Assembly: GCA_964036665.1 (NCBI GenBank)
Contig: OZ038532.1
Coordinates: 22,843,037 to 22,907,036 of the forward strand
Length of the DNA: 64,000 nucleotides
Direction of reading: 5' to 3'
Source: Gordius sp. MW1
Taxonomy: Eukaryota > Nematomorpha > Gordioida > Gordea > Gordiidae
Below are positions 13,457 through 23,068 of this stretch, piece by piece; within the stretch, counting starts at the first letter, position 1, and every line of letters begins with the position of its first letter. Below the pieces are notes generated by a model that worked only from the letters and a program-made list of their open reading frames with translations, was not told the origin of the DNA and ran no database searches. The position numbers and the translations under genes are program-made.

Positions 13457-14293
13457 TGTCATATACTTATGACTACTACTTCTGGAATTTCCGGTGTTCG
13501 AAGGTTCAAACAAGGGTATTATCGATGCCAGGTGGTGGAAATTTACTAATCGGCGTATCAAAGAAAGGCACTGTGAAAGTTCTGAAGAAGGGAAAACAAT
13601 AAAAGCATGTTTGGCGGCGCAGGATAACTCAAAGATATGTCTAGAAAGGAAAGGGTTATAAAATCGAGTCTCGGCAGTGATGGCTCCGAAATCGATTCCA
13701 GACGAAGGGTAATAAAATCAAGTCTCGGAAGTGATGGCTCCAAAATCAATGCCAGACGATAAAGGCAGATAAAGACGATCGAGCGGAACGGATACGCCTC
13801 ATGGACACGATACAATATATAAGCAAGTTACAAACGACCAGAAAAACACTTCTACACTTTTACTTTTACTTTTTAGTCGCTCTCGTACTATTACTTACGC
13901 CTGTTCTTGTCCATGTTTACGTTCGATGCGCCCATAACTTACTTGTATTTTTCCCCCGCCTGAAATAACCGTTTGTATTGCACATATTATTTCCTGTGGA
14001 TTAAATTGTATGGTAGTTTACGCATAACCAAATATTAGATTGTCGAAAGTGGTCCCCCAAATCCCCTTTCTCACATTTACTATTACGCTGATTGGCGTCA
14101 TTTGGAGGAATTCTTTACAATAAAATTCTGTCATAAAATACTGGTGGCTACTACTATATTACGCTCAGGATTATTTGTTGAGGAATTCTAAGTTTGTTAG
14201 TCCGTTCAAACGTACAGTGATTTTGGTCCACAGTTCTCAAAACTTAGCCCCCGAAACCAACCGTCCCCACAAATTAACCCCCCGAACTTGACA
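13457..14293 (+). repeat. 5' LTR of the Gypsy element
   Basis: TGTCA...TGACA ends. It contains an internal tandem duplication of about 55-60 bp (about 13655-13765, repeating a TCTCGG-AGTGATGGCTCC core) upstream of the TATA box, in the position of U3 enhancer repeats. The open frame on its minus strand is a by-product and recurs in the other LTR. Confidence 0.95.
13816..13823 (+). promoter_or_regulatory. TATA box of the Gypsy LTR promoter
   Basis: TATATAAG sits just downstream of the U3 tandem duplication, where an LTR promoter is expected. The same box is at 22591-22598 in the 3' LTR. The transcription start is not visible from sequence alone. Confidence 0.55.
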
Positions 14294-14294
14294 T

Positions 14295-14344
14295 TGGTGC
14301 CCCGGGTGAGGATTGAACTCACGACCTTAAGATTATGAGACTTA
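14295..14344 (+). other. Primer binding site, 50-nt match to elongator tRNA-Met 3' half
   Basis: One base after the LTR, the sequence starts TGG (complement of the added CCA) and continues as the complement of a tRNA: acceptor strand, a perfectly paired T arm (GTGAG/CTCAC), variable loop, and an anticodon arm with loop CTCATAA, so anticodon CAT. The match covers tRNA positions 76 back to 27, then stops. A second copy lies at 16556-16605. Usual LTR-element primer sites match about 10-18 nt. Confidence 0.85.
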
Positions 14345-14534
14345 TTGCGGCCCGCGGCAAGAAATTTCGAACAAGTCGTTAACTCGCAGCTTCAAAAAAA
14401 AAGGGAGGAAAAGGCTGGTAAAATTTTATTATAAATGTACATTTGAGGTAAATTTGCATGATTTTTTATTACATAAGTTTTTTTGTGATTTTATTGATAT
14501 CATTGATTGTCAATTTTAAGACGTATATCCTTAA

Positions 14535-14872
14535 ATGTTTGATAAAAATAATTTTAAACTTTATTTAAAGCATGTAATGAGCAATTTATTTGAGTATATA
14601 GATTATTTATTCTTTTTATTATGTAAAATTTTAATTGGGAGATTGATGCACAAATTTAGGAATAAAATGAGATGTTACACATGTAATAGTAGTGATCACT
14701 TACAAAGGAATTGTCGCTATCTAAATAAACCTATGGCAGATAAAGTAGGTTTAAACCATTCAATCCCAAAAAAACTAAGTTTTTTACCCCGCGGTGTGTT
14801 AATTGCGGGATAATGGGGCATTATGCTGAGGCTTGTAAGAATAAGGTGGTGTTCCCGAAGTACAAAGACTAA
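14535..14872 (+). CDS. Small nucleocapsid-like ORF with two CCHC knuckles in two frames (left copy)
   Basis: A 92-codon frame from 14535 carries one CCHC zinc knuckle (CYTCNSSDHLQRNC) and stops at 14813. In the -1 frame a second knuckle (CVNCGIMGHYAEAC) follows and stops at 14872. Between them, in the right phase, is T TTT TTA at 14780-14786, the heptamer type used for -1 ribosomal frameshifting in HIV-1. No capsid domain is visible here. A plain one-base loss in the T or C run would also explain the frame change. It would act in RNA binding and packaging, as gag nucleocapsid does. It is duplicated at 16779-17116. Confidence 0.6.
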
Positions 14873-15018
14873 TTTTTCGGCGCTTCGTTATACATGCATA
14901 TCGCAAGACTAATTTTTCGGCGCTTCTTTATACATGCATATCGCACGTCCCGGACTTACCCCCAATATTATTCCCCCCCCCCCCCCCCCCCATATTCTCG
15001 CGTTATAAAAAAAAAAAA

Positions 15019-16475
15019 TTAAACTTATGTTTAAATGCCTCTAAAAGTGAAATATATTCTGACTTGGATAATATTCACCCAAAGTTTTTTGACTTTGCTA
15101 AAATTAATAAAGACAATATGTATGTTTTAGGCGCACCTATCGGGGGCCCTGAGTGCCTCAAAAATTTTTTAGACAAAAACCTTTCTTCTCTAAAAACCAA
15201 ATTAGACATTTTTAAATCTATGCCCTCTCATCATTCCTTTTACATTATAAAAAATTATTACAACATTAGCAAAATTTTATTCTGCTTCCGCTCCACGCAA
15301 GCTTTTTTATTTAAAGATGTCTTACACAATTATGAACACTTTTTTAAATCCACACTTGAATTAATTTTAAATATTTCTTTTAACACGAATACTTGGCTTC
15401 AAGCCACTCTTCCCACAAAATCTGGCGGTCTAGGTATTCGTTCCCCAACCGCGATTTCCTTAGCCGCCTTTATTTCCTCCTCCCTTTCTTTTAAACAATC
15501 TATTAACGACCTTGTCCCTTTCTCACTCAACCCCTCTATCAATCAAGCCTTATCTCTATGGAATGAGAATGTCAATTTAGGAGTTGACATTCCACAATCA
15601 TATGCCCAAAGAGATTTGGATGCAAGTTTGGTGTCGCGGTCCGTTGCTTACCTTCTCTCGACATGCGACGCCAAACAGCATTGCAATCTTAGGTCATTGG
15701 CTTTCGACCAATCTGGTCATGAATGGCTTGAAGCTTACCCTAGTAAGTTTTCGGGAATGTTTTTAGAGAATCCTACCCTGTCCTTCAACATAGCCCTCCG
15801 CTTGGGCTGTAAATACACGTCCCCATACCCCTGCCGGCTTTGTAATTCACTTGTAGATGAGGAAGCGCGTCACCCTCTGCATTGTAAATTTAACAAAAGC
15901 CGGTATAGTAGGCACCAAAAAATAAATACACTGCTTCAAGCTGCCCTCAAACGGGCAAAAGTTCCTTCCATCCTTGAACCGTCAGATCCCTCTCTCGAAG
16001 GGCGGATGCGTCCTGACGGTTCATCACTTATCCCATGGGACAAAGGCCTTTTCTTAAAATGGGACTACACCTGTATTGACCTGTTTGCCCCCTCCAACGA
16101 TACTCACGACCCCCTAGGATCGGCAGAGCATCGCAAATCCTTAAAATACTCAGCTTTATCGGAATCCTCCGTTTTTATTCCTATCGTCTCGTCGTGCTCA
16201 GGGACGTTCGGAAAGAGCGCATTAAATTTTTTTAAAGAACTCAATAAACGCTCGCCCCCTTCTAAAATATCGAATAGTTTCTTACTAAGACAATCAATTG
16301 CCATTGCGATTGCTAAATCCAATTTTTATTCTTTGATGGATTCAATGCCCCTTCTTAAAGATGAAGAAACGGATAATGTGTTTTAATCATTCTTTTTATA
16401 AATATTTTCGTTCTTGTATCTTTGTATTAAATCCACTTTATATTTAATACTTTTTTTTAATAAAGCATGTCAATT

Positions 16476-16534
<59 letters not shown>
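15019..16534 (+). pseudogene. Captured 3' fragment of an RLE-type LINE RNA with poly(A) tail
   Basis: An open frame runs from the junction at 15019 to a stop at 16386. It starts inside a reverse transcriptase (LNLCLNASKSE, then VLGAPIG and GGLGIRS), so the 5' part is missing. It goes on to a CCHC-like cluster (CRLC...HPLHC) and a motif resembling restriction-like endonucleases (MRPDGSS...LKWDYTC), as in R2/NeSL/Hero-like LINEs. The 3' UTR has AATAAA at 16459-16464, and a pure A58 tract begins 13 nt later at 16477. This is the structure of a processed transcript end. The LINE clade is inferred from motifs. It is flanked by 750-bp repeats of the host Gypsy element rather than by short target duplications. 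Confidence 0.85.
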
Positions 16535-16536
<2 letters not shown>

Positions 16537-17255
16537 AACCCCCCGAACTTGACATTGGTGCCCCGGGTGAGGATTGAACTCACGACCTTAAGATTATGAG
16601 ACTTATTGCGGCCCGCGGCAAGAAATTTCGAACAAGTCGTTAACTCGCAGCTTCAAAAAAAAAGGGAGGAAAAGGCTGGTAAAATTTTGAGGTAAATTTG
16701 CATGATTTTTTATTACATAAGTTTTTTTGTGATTTTATTGATATCATTGATTGTCAATTTTAAGACGTATATCCTTAAATGTTTGATAAAAATAATTTTA
16801 AACTTTATTTAAAGCATGTAATGAGCAATTTATTTGAGTATATAGATTATTTATTCTTTTTATTATGTGGAATTTTAATTGGGAGATTGATGCACAAATT
16901 TAGGAATAAAATGAGATGTTACACATGTAATAGTAGTGATCACTTACAAAGGAATTGTCGCTATCTAAATAAACCTATGGCAGATAAAGTAGGTTTAAAC
17001 CATTCAATCCCAAAAAAACTAAGTTTTTTACCCCGCGGTGTGTTAATTGCGGGATAATGGGGCATTATGCTGAGGCTTGTAAGAATAAGGTGGTGTTCCC
17101 GAAGTACAAAGACTAATTTTTCGGCGCTTCGTTATACATGCATATCGCAAGACTAATTTTTCGGCGCTTCTTTATACATGCATATCGCACGTCCCGGACT
17201 TACCCCCAATATTATTCCCCCCCCCCCCATATTCTCGCGTTATAAAAAAAAAAAA
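16532..17255 (+). repeat. Right copy of the ~750-bp direct repeat
   Basis: Begins exactly where the poly(A) of the captured RNA meets AAATTAACCCCCC and ends at an A12 run, after which the sequence goes on into the pol leader. It contains a second primer site (16556-16605). Compare the left copy at 14271-15018. Confidence 0.93.
16779..17116 (+). CDS. Small nucleocapsid-like ORF, right copy
   Basis: Same two-knuckle, two-frame arrangement as at 14535, with the heptamer T TTT TTA at 17024-17030. The only residue change I see is Lys to Gly in the hydrophobic stretch before the knuckle. The shared frame structure cannot count as independent support, since the copies are duplicates. The leader from here to pol (17117-17620) has only short frames, including a 64-codon frame at 17453-17647 that overlaps the start of pol by a few bases. 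Confidence 0.55.
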
Positions 17256-17619
17256 TTTTGCATCGTTTAATTTGAGTAGATATACCGATATAACTATGTA
17301 GTATAAATTTGTGCGATCTTATATATTTAAAATTAATGTGCATATATAATATAAATTTTGGGGGTCGAATTTAAAAAAAAAATTACTGCTATTTAGAAAA
17401 AAGGATAAATAAATATTTACTAACATTAGGGTTAAGGACCAAATAATTTAAAATGTTGAATAAAATATTTTGTCTGTGGAAACTTTTTATTAAAATCTGG
17501 ATCAAGTTCATACAATTTGGTATTTTAGAAAATAAAAGGAGGCATGAAAATGTAAGAAGCCATTATAGTAACCTAGCTATCAACACCTTTCATATGCAAA
17601 ACAAATGCATTTTAAATAA

Positions 17620-20600
17620 AAATACGCAAAGTATTTTTCGTATATAGTGGTTGAGTGTCATGAGACAGTTTGTCTCGGGAATGGGTCGAATGAATTTAAG
17701 ATCCGAGGAATCGTGGTTAAGTCATTCGAAATTCCAGGTGCTCAATCAAAATATATGTTTAAATCGTACCCACGGGTTTTGGGCCGATTTTGGGGTTGTG
17801 ATAAATTTTATTGGTTGGGAAAAACCAATTTAGGTGTTTTGGTGGGATACCGTTATGGCTGTTTACACACAAAAGCAAGCATGCCCCCTAATATTTTCAA
17901 AGTACCAAAACAATATCGGGTTATAATGGAAAGGGATAAATTTTATCGTAAAATTAATAATCATTTACACACTTTGGGGGATCTAAATCAATTAAATAAG
18001 GTTTATTTGAATAAATTTTATAAGTACGTGAGGAAAAAATTTATATTTAAAACATATGAATATGGGTATATCTATGAAAATTTGAACCGGGTAATAATCA
18101 CAAGTGTTTATATTAAACCCATCCAAGTTAAATATGATAAGGGTTTGAACGCCTTAAAAATAAAGCAACCTTTGGAAAACGTGATAATTAAAAAATCCGA
18201 AAATAGTAACTTAAGGCCAGGTTATTTTATAAATATGCTCGAAACTATACATAACTCAATTACCCGCCTAAAAATAACTTGTAATAACGTGCCGTTAAGT
18301 TTTGTATGGGATACGGGATCTGCGATATCCGTAATAAATAAGGAAGATTGGATAACGGTAGGAAAGGGTCGATTATTTAAAGAATTTAAAGTAGAGGCCC
18401 GGGTATTTAATAATACTAAGGTAAAATTGTTAGGGCATTGCGAGGCTCAGATAACAATAAATAATATTAGTAAACAGTTAAAATTATATGTGTCCGAGGC
18501 AGGGACAAATAATATTTGTGGATGGGATTGGATAAATAATTTTGAAGTAGAATGGTTTAAGATAATTAAGGGTAGGCTGGGCGAATGCGATAACTTAATA
18601 ATAGTAGAGATACTGGGAAGGGAAGGGGTGGAAGAAAAGGGACAAGACGTTTGGGACGAGTTTCCATCCATTTTCACTGGTGGGTTAGGTTGTTTAAAAA
18701 ATTTTGAGGCTACCATGAGGTTTAAGGAAGGGGTAAAGCCCAAATTTTGTCCAGCTAGGAGGGTACCCTACGAGTGGAGAAGGGAAATTGAGGAGGAGTT
18801 AACTAAATGGGTAAACCAGGGTATAACAAAGCAGGTCATATTTAGTTATTGGGCCACCCCTTTAGTCCCAGTTAGGAAAGCAGATGGTAAATTAAGGCTG
18901 TGTGCAGATTTTCGAATAACGTTGAATCCGTGTATAGAATTAGTACGTTTCCCGCTGCCGCGATTGGAAGAAATATTGGTGAAGTTAAGCGGATGCAAAA
19001 TTTTTTCCAAAATTGATTTTACCACGGCTTACTTACAACTAAAAGTGTCAGAAGAGATGAGTCGGAGTTTGACCATTAATACGCACTTGGGACTTTACAC
19101 CTTTTTACGCCTACCGTTCGGCCTTAGTATATCTGCACCCATTTTCCAAATGTCAATGAATGGATTATTTCAAGGGTTGGAGGGAGTGTTTTACTATATT
19201 GATGATTTGCTAATTGCTGGGCGCAATCAAATGGAACATGATGGTAGGCTCTCGAAGGTCTTGAAAATTATTGATAATAACGGACTAAAGGTATCTAAAG
19301 AGAAGTGTGTGTTTAATGTTGGTAAAGTATCTTATTTAAGACACATCATTCAAGATGGAACGATACGTCCATTGGAAAACAAAGTAGCAGCGCTAAGGGA
19401 TATTAGAGCCCCAAAAACAAAGAAAGAGCTACAATCGTTTCTTGGGTTGGTCAATTATTACAATAAATATATACCTCGGTTCGCAGCCCACGCAGGAGTA
19501 CTTTACAATTTTATAAAGATTAACACAGTCTACCAATGGGGCGAAGAAGCGGAAACAAGTTTCCAAGAACTTAAAAAATGCGTTATAAAGGCCCCCGTGC
19601 TAAATTGTTTTACGCCAGATCGAGAAATACATATAGTAGTAGATGCGTCACAGGAAGCGGTCGGAGGAGCTTTATTACAGGTAGAAGATGGGATGGAATT
19701 ACCCGTGATCTATTTCTCACGCAAGTTTAGGGAACCGGAATTAAGGTACTCTGTTATTGAAAAAGAGGCCTTAGCGGTGGTTTATGGACTGGCGAAGTGC
19801 CGGGAATACATAATAGGAAGGCATATTACCCTATATACGGATCACAAACCTTTGGTGTCGTTATTTCGAAAAGATAACCATGATTTGATGCTATCCTCGC
19901 GCCTACAGAGATGGTTGGTAGCGGTAGGAGCCTTTGAAATGAACATCGTATATCGCAAGGGTAAAGACAATTATTTGGCCGACACATTGTCCCGCCTGTA
20001 TGGAGAAGAAGAATCTCCAGCTCCGGAAGAAGGTAGCAGGTTGGGGGGAACTACTTACGATCAAGAGGATAGTCCCTGGATCTTACAAATTTCAAAGGGA
20101 GGACCGGTCTCTTGGGATGATGTAAGGGAAGCATCCCAAAGAAATGCGGAAATAGAAAGGCTCAGGAAATGCTTACGTGGGGACGCAGACTGGCCACTGG
20201 GATTGTTGGCGTACAAAAAAGTAAGAAAGCAGTTGGGTCTAGCAGAGGAATGTATAGTTAAAGGTCTCCGATTGGTTATACCCAAAGATCTTAGACCCCA
20301 ATTGTTGGAGGAATTACATCGAGGACATCATGGAATGGTAAAGATGAAACGATGGGCGCGAGAGTATACCTGGTGGCCCGGGATTAGCAGGGATATCGAG
20401 GACATGTGCCGAAACTGTGAGGCATGCAACAAAATAGCGGCGATGCCCCCTAAAGTAAAAAATAGTCAGTGGTCGACGGCCCACCAGCCCTGGGATAGGA
20501 TCCACGTGGATTTTGGCGAGTGTATGGGAAGGGTATATTTCATTATAGTGGATGCGTGTACCAAGTGGGTGGAGTATGCCAAAGTTAGTGGAAGTTCTAC

Positions 20601-21048
20601 CAGAATCGTGGTTAGAATATTAAAGGAGTTGTTGGCCCGGTATGGATTACCCAAAGTGATAGTGTCGGATGGAGGACCGGCCTTTACGAGTAGGAATTTT
20701 AAAGAGTTCTGTGAGAGTCAGGGCATTGAGCATATAATCACCGTGCCCTATCACCCGAGCTCCAATGGACAGGCCGAAAGGATGGTCGGGATAGTAAAGG
20801 GATGGATTATGAAGGAACAACAAGGTGAGTCGGAACAGTGGCAGATGCAATTGATGTATAATAATGCGAGGGGTAAGGACGGGAAGTCCCCTTCTATGAA
20901 GTTCTTGGGGCGTCAGGGAAGGGTAAGGCTAGACCTGTTAAGGAGGGAAGAAATGGGACCGGTAACCGTAAACCCCACGAGGTTTAAGTTGGGGGATAGG
21001 GTTTGGTACGAATGTACCAAGGTTCATATAAGTGGATTAAGGGGCTGA
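17620..21048 (+). CDS. Gypsy pol polyprotein (PR-RT-RNaseH-INT), C-terminus frameshifted
   Basis: The frame is open from 17620; no ATG is obvious at the start, so it may be translated by frameshift or from an unseen leader. Residues counted from 17647: a long N-terminal part of no known type (1-200); aspartic protease DTGSAISV (222-229); reverse transcriptase with YIDD (517-520); RNase H (VDASQEAVGGALL, about 665; YTDHKPLVSLF); integrase with an HHCC zinc finger (about 890-930) and a D,D35E core (VDFGE, VSDGGP, QAERM, about 954-1044). The variant YLRHII replaces the usual YLGH. After GDRVWYE the GPY/F module goes on in two other frames (KWIKGLIIA, then VAIESGAEFWRHVDQ, to about 21135), so two frameshifts break the extreme C-terminus. 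Confidence 0.93.
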   Translation, partial: KYAKYFSYIVVECHETVCLGNGSNEFKIRGIVVKSFEIPGAQSKYMFKSYPRVLGRFWGCDKFYWLGKTNLGVLVGYRYGCLHTKASMPPNIFKVPKQYRVIMERDKFYRKINNHLHTLGDLNQLNKVYLNKFYKYVRKKFIFKTYEYGYIYENLNRVIITSVYIKPIQVKYDKGLNALKIKQPLENVIIKKSENSNLRPGYFINMLETIHNSITRLKITCNNVPLSFVWDTGSAISVINKEDWITVGKGRLFKEFKVEARVFNNTKVKLLGHCEAQITINNISKQLKLYVSEAGTNNICGWDWINNFEVEWFKIIKGRLGECDNLIIVEILGREGVEEKGQDVWDEFPSIFTGGLGCLKNFEATMRFKEGVKPKFCPARRVPYEWRREIEEELTKWVNQGITKQVIFSYWATPLVPVRKADGKLRLCADFRITLNPCIELVRFPLPRLEEILVKLSGCKIFSKIDFTTAYLQLKVSEEMSRSLTINTHLGLYTFLRLPFGLSISAPIFQMSMNGLFQGLEGVFYYIDDLLIAGRNQMEHDGRLSKVLKIIDNNGLKVSKEKCVFNVGKVSYLRHIIQDGTIRPLENKVAALRDIRAPKTKKELQSFLGLVNYYNKYIPRFAAHAGVLYNFIKINTVYQWGEEAETSFQELKKCVIKAPVLNCFTPDREIHIVVDASQEAVGGALLQVEDGMELPVIYFSRKFREPELRYSVIEKEALAVVYGLAKCREYIIGRHITLYTDHKPLVSLFRKDNHDLMLSSRLQRWLVAVGAFEMNIVYRKGKDNYLADTLSRLYGEEESPAPEEGSRLGGTTYDQEDSPWILQISKGGPVSWDDVREASQRNAEIERLRKCLRGDADWPLGLLAYKKVRKQLGLAEECIVKGLRLVIPKDLRPQLLEELHRGHHGMVKMKRWAREYTWWPGISRDIEDMCRNCEACNKIAAMPPKVKNSQWSTAHQPWDRIHVDFGECMGRVYFIIVDACTKWVEYAKVSGSSTRIVVRILKELLARYGLPKVIVSDGGPAFTSRNFKEFCESQGIEHIITVPYHPSSNGQAERMVGIVKGWIMKEQQGESEQWQMQLMYNNARGKDGKSPSMKFLGRQGRVRLDLLRREEMGPVTVNPTRFKLGDRVWYECTKVHISGLRG

Positions 21049-21340
21049 TAATAGCCGTTGAAGGAGATGGCGATATCGAGTAGCTATTGAGAGTGGGGCC
21101 GAGTTTTGGAGGCATGTAGATCAGGTAAGAGCAAGATAAAAGTTTCATAATTACTTGGTGCCTTTTTGTCAATTTCTTTTTTCTTCCTCTATAAAATTAT
21201 CTCATATTTTTGCACACCATTAACGGGATCTAATAAATAAATATCAATTTTATATGAAATGTTGAACTTTTATATCGATCATAACTTATAGAAACGATTG
21301 CGGGTTCCCAAGTCTTATTGAGTTTTAGACAATATCTCGT

Positions 21341-21814
21341 TTGGGAGTGCGCGTATTCGATAATATAAAGATACAGATGAAGTGCAGACTATGTTTGAGG
21401 TACGACCACGAATCCCAACAATGTCCGTATTGGGAGGCCGTCAATATAACGGGGATCGTGTGCTATCTGTGCAATAAACGAGACATGCATGAGTGGAAGG
21501 AATGCCCGCGGAGGATAAGGGGAAAAAGGGCCAGTAACCGCAAAGTTAGGAAACTATGGATAAAATCGCAAGTGGCCAGGGAAAAGAATATACAGAAATG
21601 TAAAGAGGTAGCAACACAAACCGACGCGTCAGAGGGTGAGGTGTGCGAAGCCTTCAATAGACTACAAATTTGGTGTGAAACCCTGCCCGAGGAGATGAAG
21701 ACGGAGGCGGCGAAAGGTCGAATCGATGATTTGATTAAGTTATTGCGGGAATGGAAGATTGGTGGGCGTGAGCAAGAAGTTGGGAGGTGGGGCCTTTGGG
21801 AGCTTAAAACATAA
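21341..21814 (+). CDS. Zinc-knuckle ORF downstream of pol
   Basis: About 157 codons with two cysteine knuckles, CRLCLRYDHESQQC (CX2CX4HX4C) and CYLCNKRDMHEWKEC (spacing CX2CX5HX4C), followed by a basic stretch and an acidic, possibly helical C-terminus. It occupies the place where errantivirus-type elements carry env, yet has no signal peptide or membrane segment. The in-frame start is uncertain (first codon TTG; an ATG lies a few codons before the first knuckle). By motif it is nucleocapsid-like. I do not know another function. Confidence 0.7.
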   Translation: MGVRVFDNIKIQMKCRLCLRYDHESQQCPYWEAVNITGIVCYLCNKRDMHEWKECPRRIRGKRASNRKVRKLWIKSQVAREKNIQKCKEVATQTDASEGEVCEAFNRLQIWCETLPEEMKTEAAKGRIDDLIKLLREWKIGGREQEVGRWGLWELKT

Positions 21815-22231
21815 ACTACGGCGGCTGTTTTATTTTTGTAAAAATAATGTTCTTATATGCATGTAATTGCTGTCTTCTAAAATATATATTTTAATTAAAA
21901 GCGTGCAATAAAGTAATTTAGAAATGGTTTTTCGGAGTATGTGCGTAGTATAAAAATCTAGAGCGGTGGTGGCGCCATAACTCTCGACCCTGAGTAAGGG
22001 GTCGAGCAGCATTAATTTATTTTATTTAGATATGGTACATCAACGTTCGTGGAGAAACCTGAACCCTAAGAGCAGGAACCCAAAAACAAACTAAGATAAA
22101 AAGACCGTAAGGATAAGGTTGGAGTGGAGGGTAGGGCCGTGCACAAGTGACAAGGGCCATCTTCGGACAGCACACCCGTCTTTTAGCTATCTTTACGACC
22201 CCGCTCCAATCCAAAAAAAAAAAAAATTAGG

Positions 22232-23068
22232 TGTCATATACTTATGACTGCTACTTCTGGAATTTCCGGTGTTCGAAGGTTCAAACAAGGGTATTATCGA
22301 TGCCAGGTGGTGGAAATTTACTAATCGGCGTATCAAAGAAAGGCACTGTGAAAGTTCTGAAGAAGGGAAAGCAATAAAAGCATGTTTGGCGGCGCAGGAT
22401 AACTCAAAGATATGTCTAGAAAGGAAAGGGTTATAAAATCGAGTCTCGGCAGTGATGGCTCCGAAATCGATTCCAGACGAAGGGTAATAAAATCAAGTCT
22501 CGGAAGTGATGGCTCCAAAATCAATGCCAGACGATAAAGGCAGATAAAGACGATCGAGCGGAACGGATACGCCTCATGGACACGATACAATATATAAGCA
22601 AGTTACAAACGACCAGAAAAACACTTCTACACTTTTACTTTTACTTTTTAGTCGCTCTCGTACTATTACTTACGCCTGTTCTTGTCCATGTTTACGTTCG
22701 ATGCGCCCATAACTTACTTGTATTTTTCCCCCGCCTGAAATAACCGTTTGTATTGCACATATTATTTCCTGTGGATTAAATTGTATGGTAGTTCACGCAT
22801 AACCAAATATTAGATTGTCGAAAGTGGTCCCCCAAATCCCCTTTCTCACATTTACTATTACGCTGATTGGCGTCATTTGGAGGAATTCTTTACAATAAAA
22901 TTCTGTCATAAAATACTGGTGGCTACTACTATATTACGCTCAGGATTATTTGTTGAGGAATTCTAAGTTTGTTAGTCCGTTCAAACGTACAGTGATTTTA
23001 GTCCACAGTTCTCAAGGCTTAGCCCCCGAAACCAACCGTCCCCACAAATTAACCCCCCGAACTTGACA
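22232..23068 (+). repeat. 3' LTR of the Gypsy element
   Basis: 837 bp, nearly identical to the 5' LTR. It is preceded by an A14 tract and TTAGG where a polypurine tract is expected. The 5-bp duplicate ATTCT follows at 23069-23073, after which minus-strand piggyBac sequence resumes. Confidence 0.95.

Larger units (their letters stand above)
14271..15018 (+). repeat. Left copy of the ~750-bp direct repeat around the captured LINE
   Basis: Runs from the last ~20 bp of the LTR through the primer site and the zinc-knuckle ORF to an A12 run. The right copy is 16532-17255. The copies differ by a 17-bp indel (left copy has it, about 14430), a few substitutions (AAA versus GGA codon near 14628/16872) and C-run length. 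Near its end each holds a ~41-bp tandem duplication (about 14866-14946 in the left copy). Confidence 0.93.
13457..23068 (+). mobile_element. Full-length Ty3/Gypsy LTR retrotransposon with captured LINE RNA
   Basis: Two 837-bp LTRs (13457-14293, 22232-23068) begin TGTCA and end TGACA, and ATTCT flanks the element on both sides (13452-13456 and 23069-23073). Order: LTR, tRNA-Met primer site, small zinc-knuckle ORF, polyadenylated LINE fragment, a second copy of primer site plus zinc-knuckle ORF, pol, a zinc-knuckle ORF after pol, LTR. Pol has protease, reverse transcriptase, RNase H and integrase in Ty3/Gypsy order. I see only about six differences between the LTRs by eye, so the insertion looks young, although pol's extreme C-terminus is frameshifted. 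It sits inside an older minus-strand piggyBac. Confidence 0.95.

Noticed and set aside
13558-13815. 85-residue minus-strand ORF, repeated at 22333-22590
   Set aside because: It is the complement of the LTR, including its tandem duplication; it has no homologue that I recognise.
15019-16534. Ordinary target-primed LINE insertion
   Set aside because: Would need a ~750-bp target duplication whose edges both fall at A-rich sites and whose copies differ by a 17-bp indel; template switching explains these better, though it is not proven.
16414-16599. ORF with a poly-lysine tract
   Set aside because: It is the poly(A) tail of the captured RNA.
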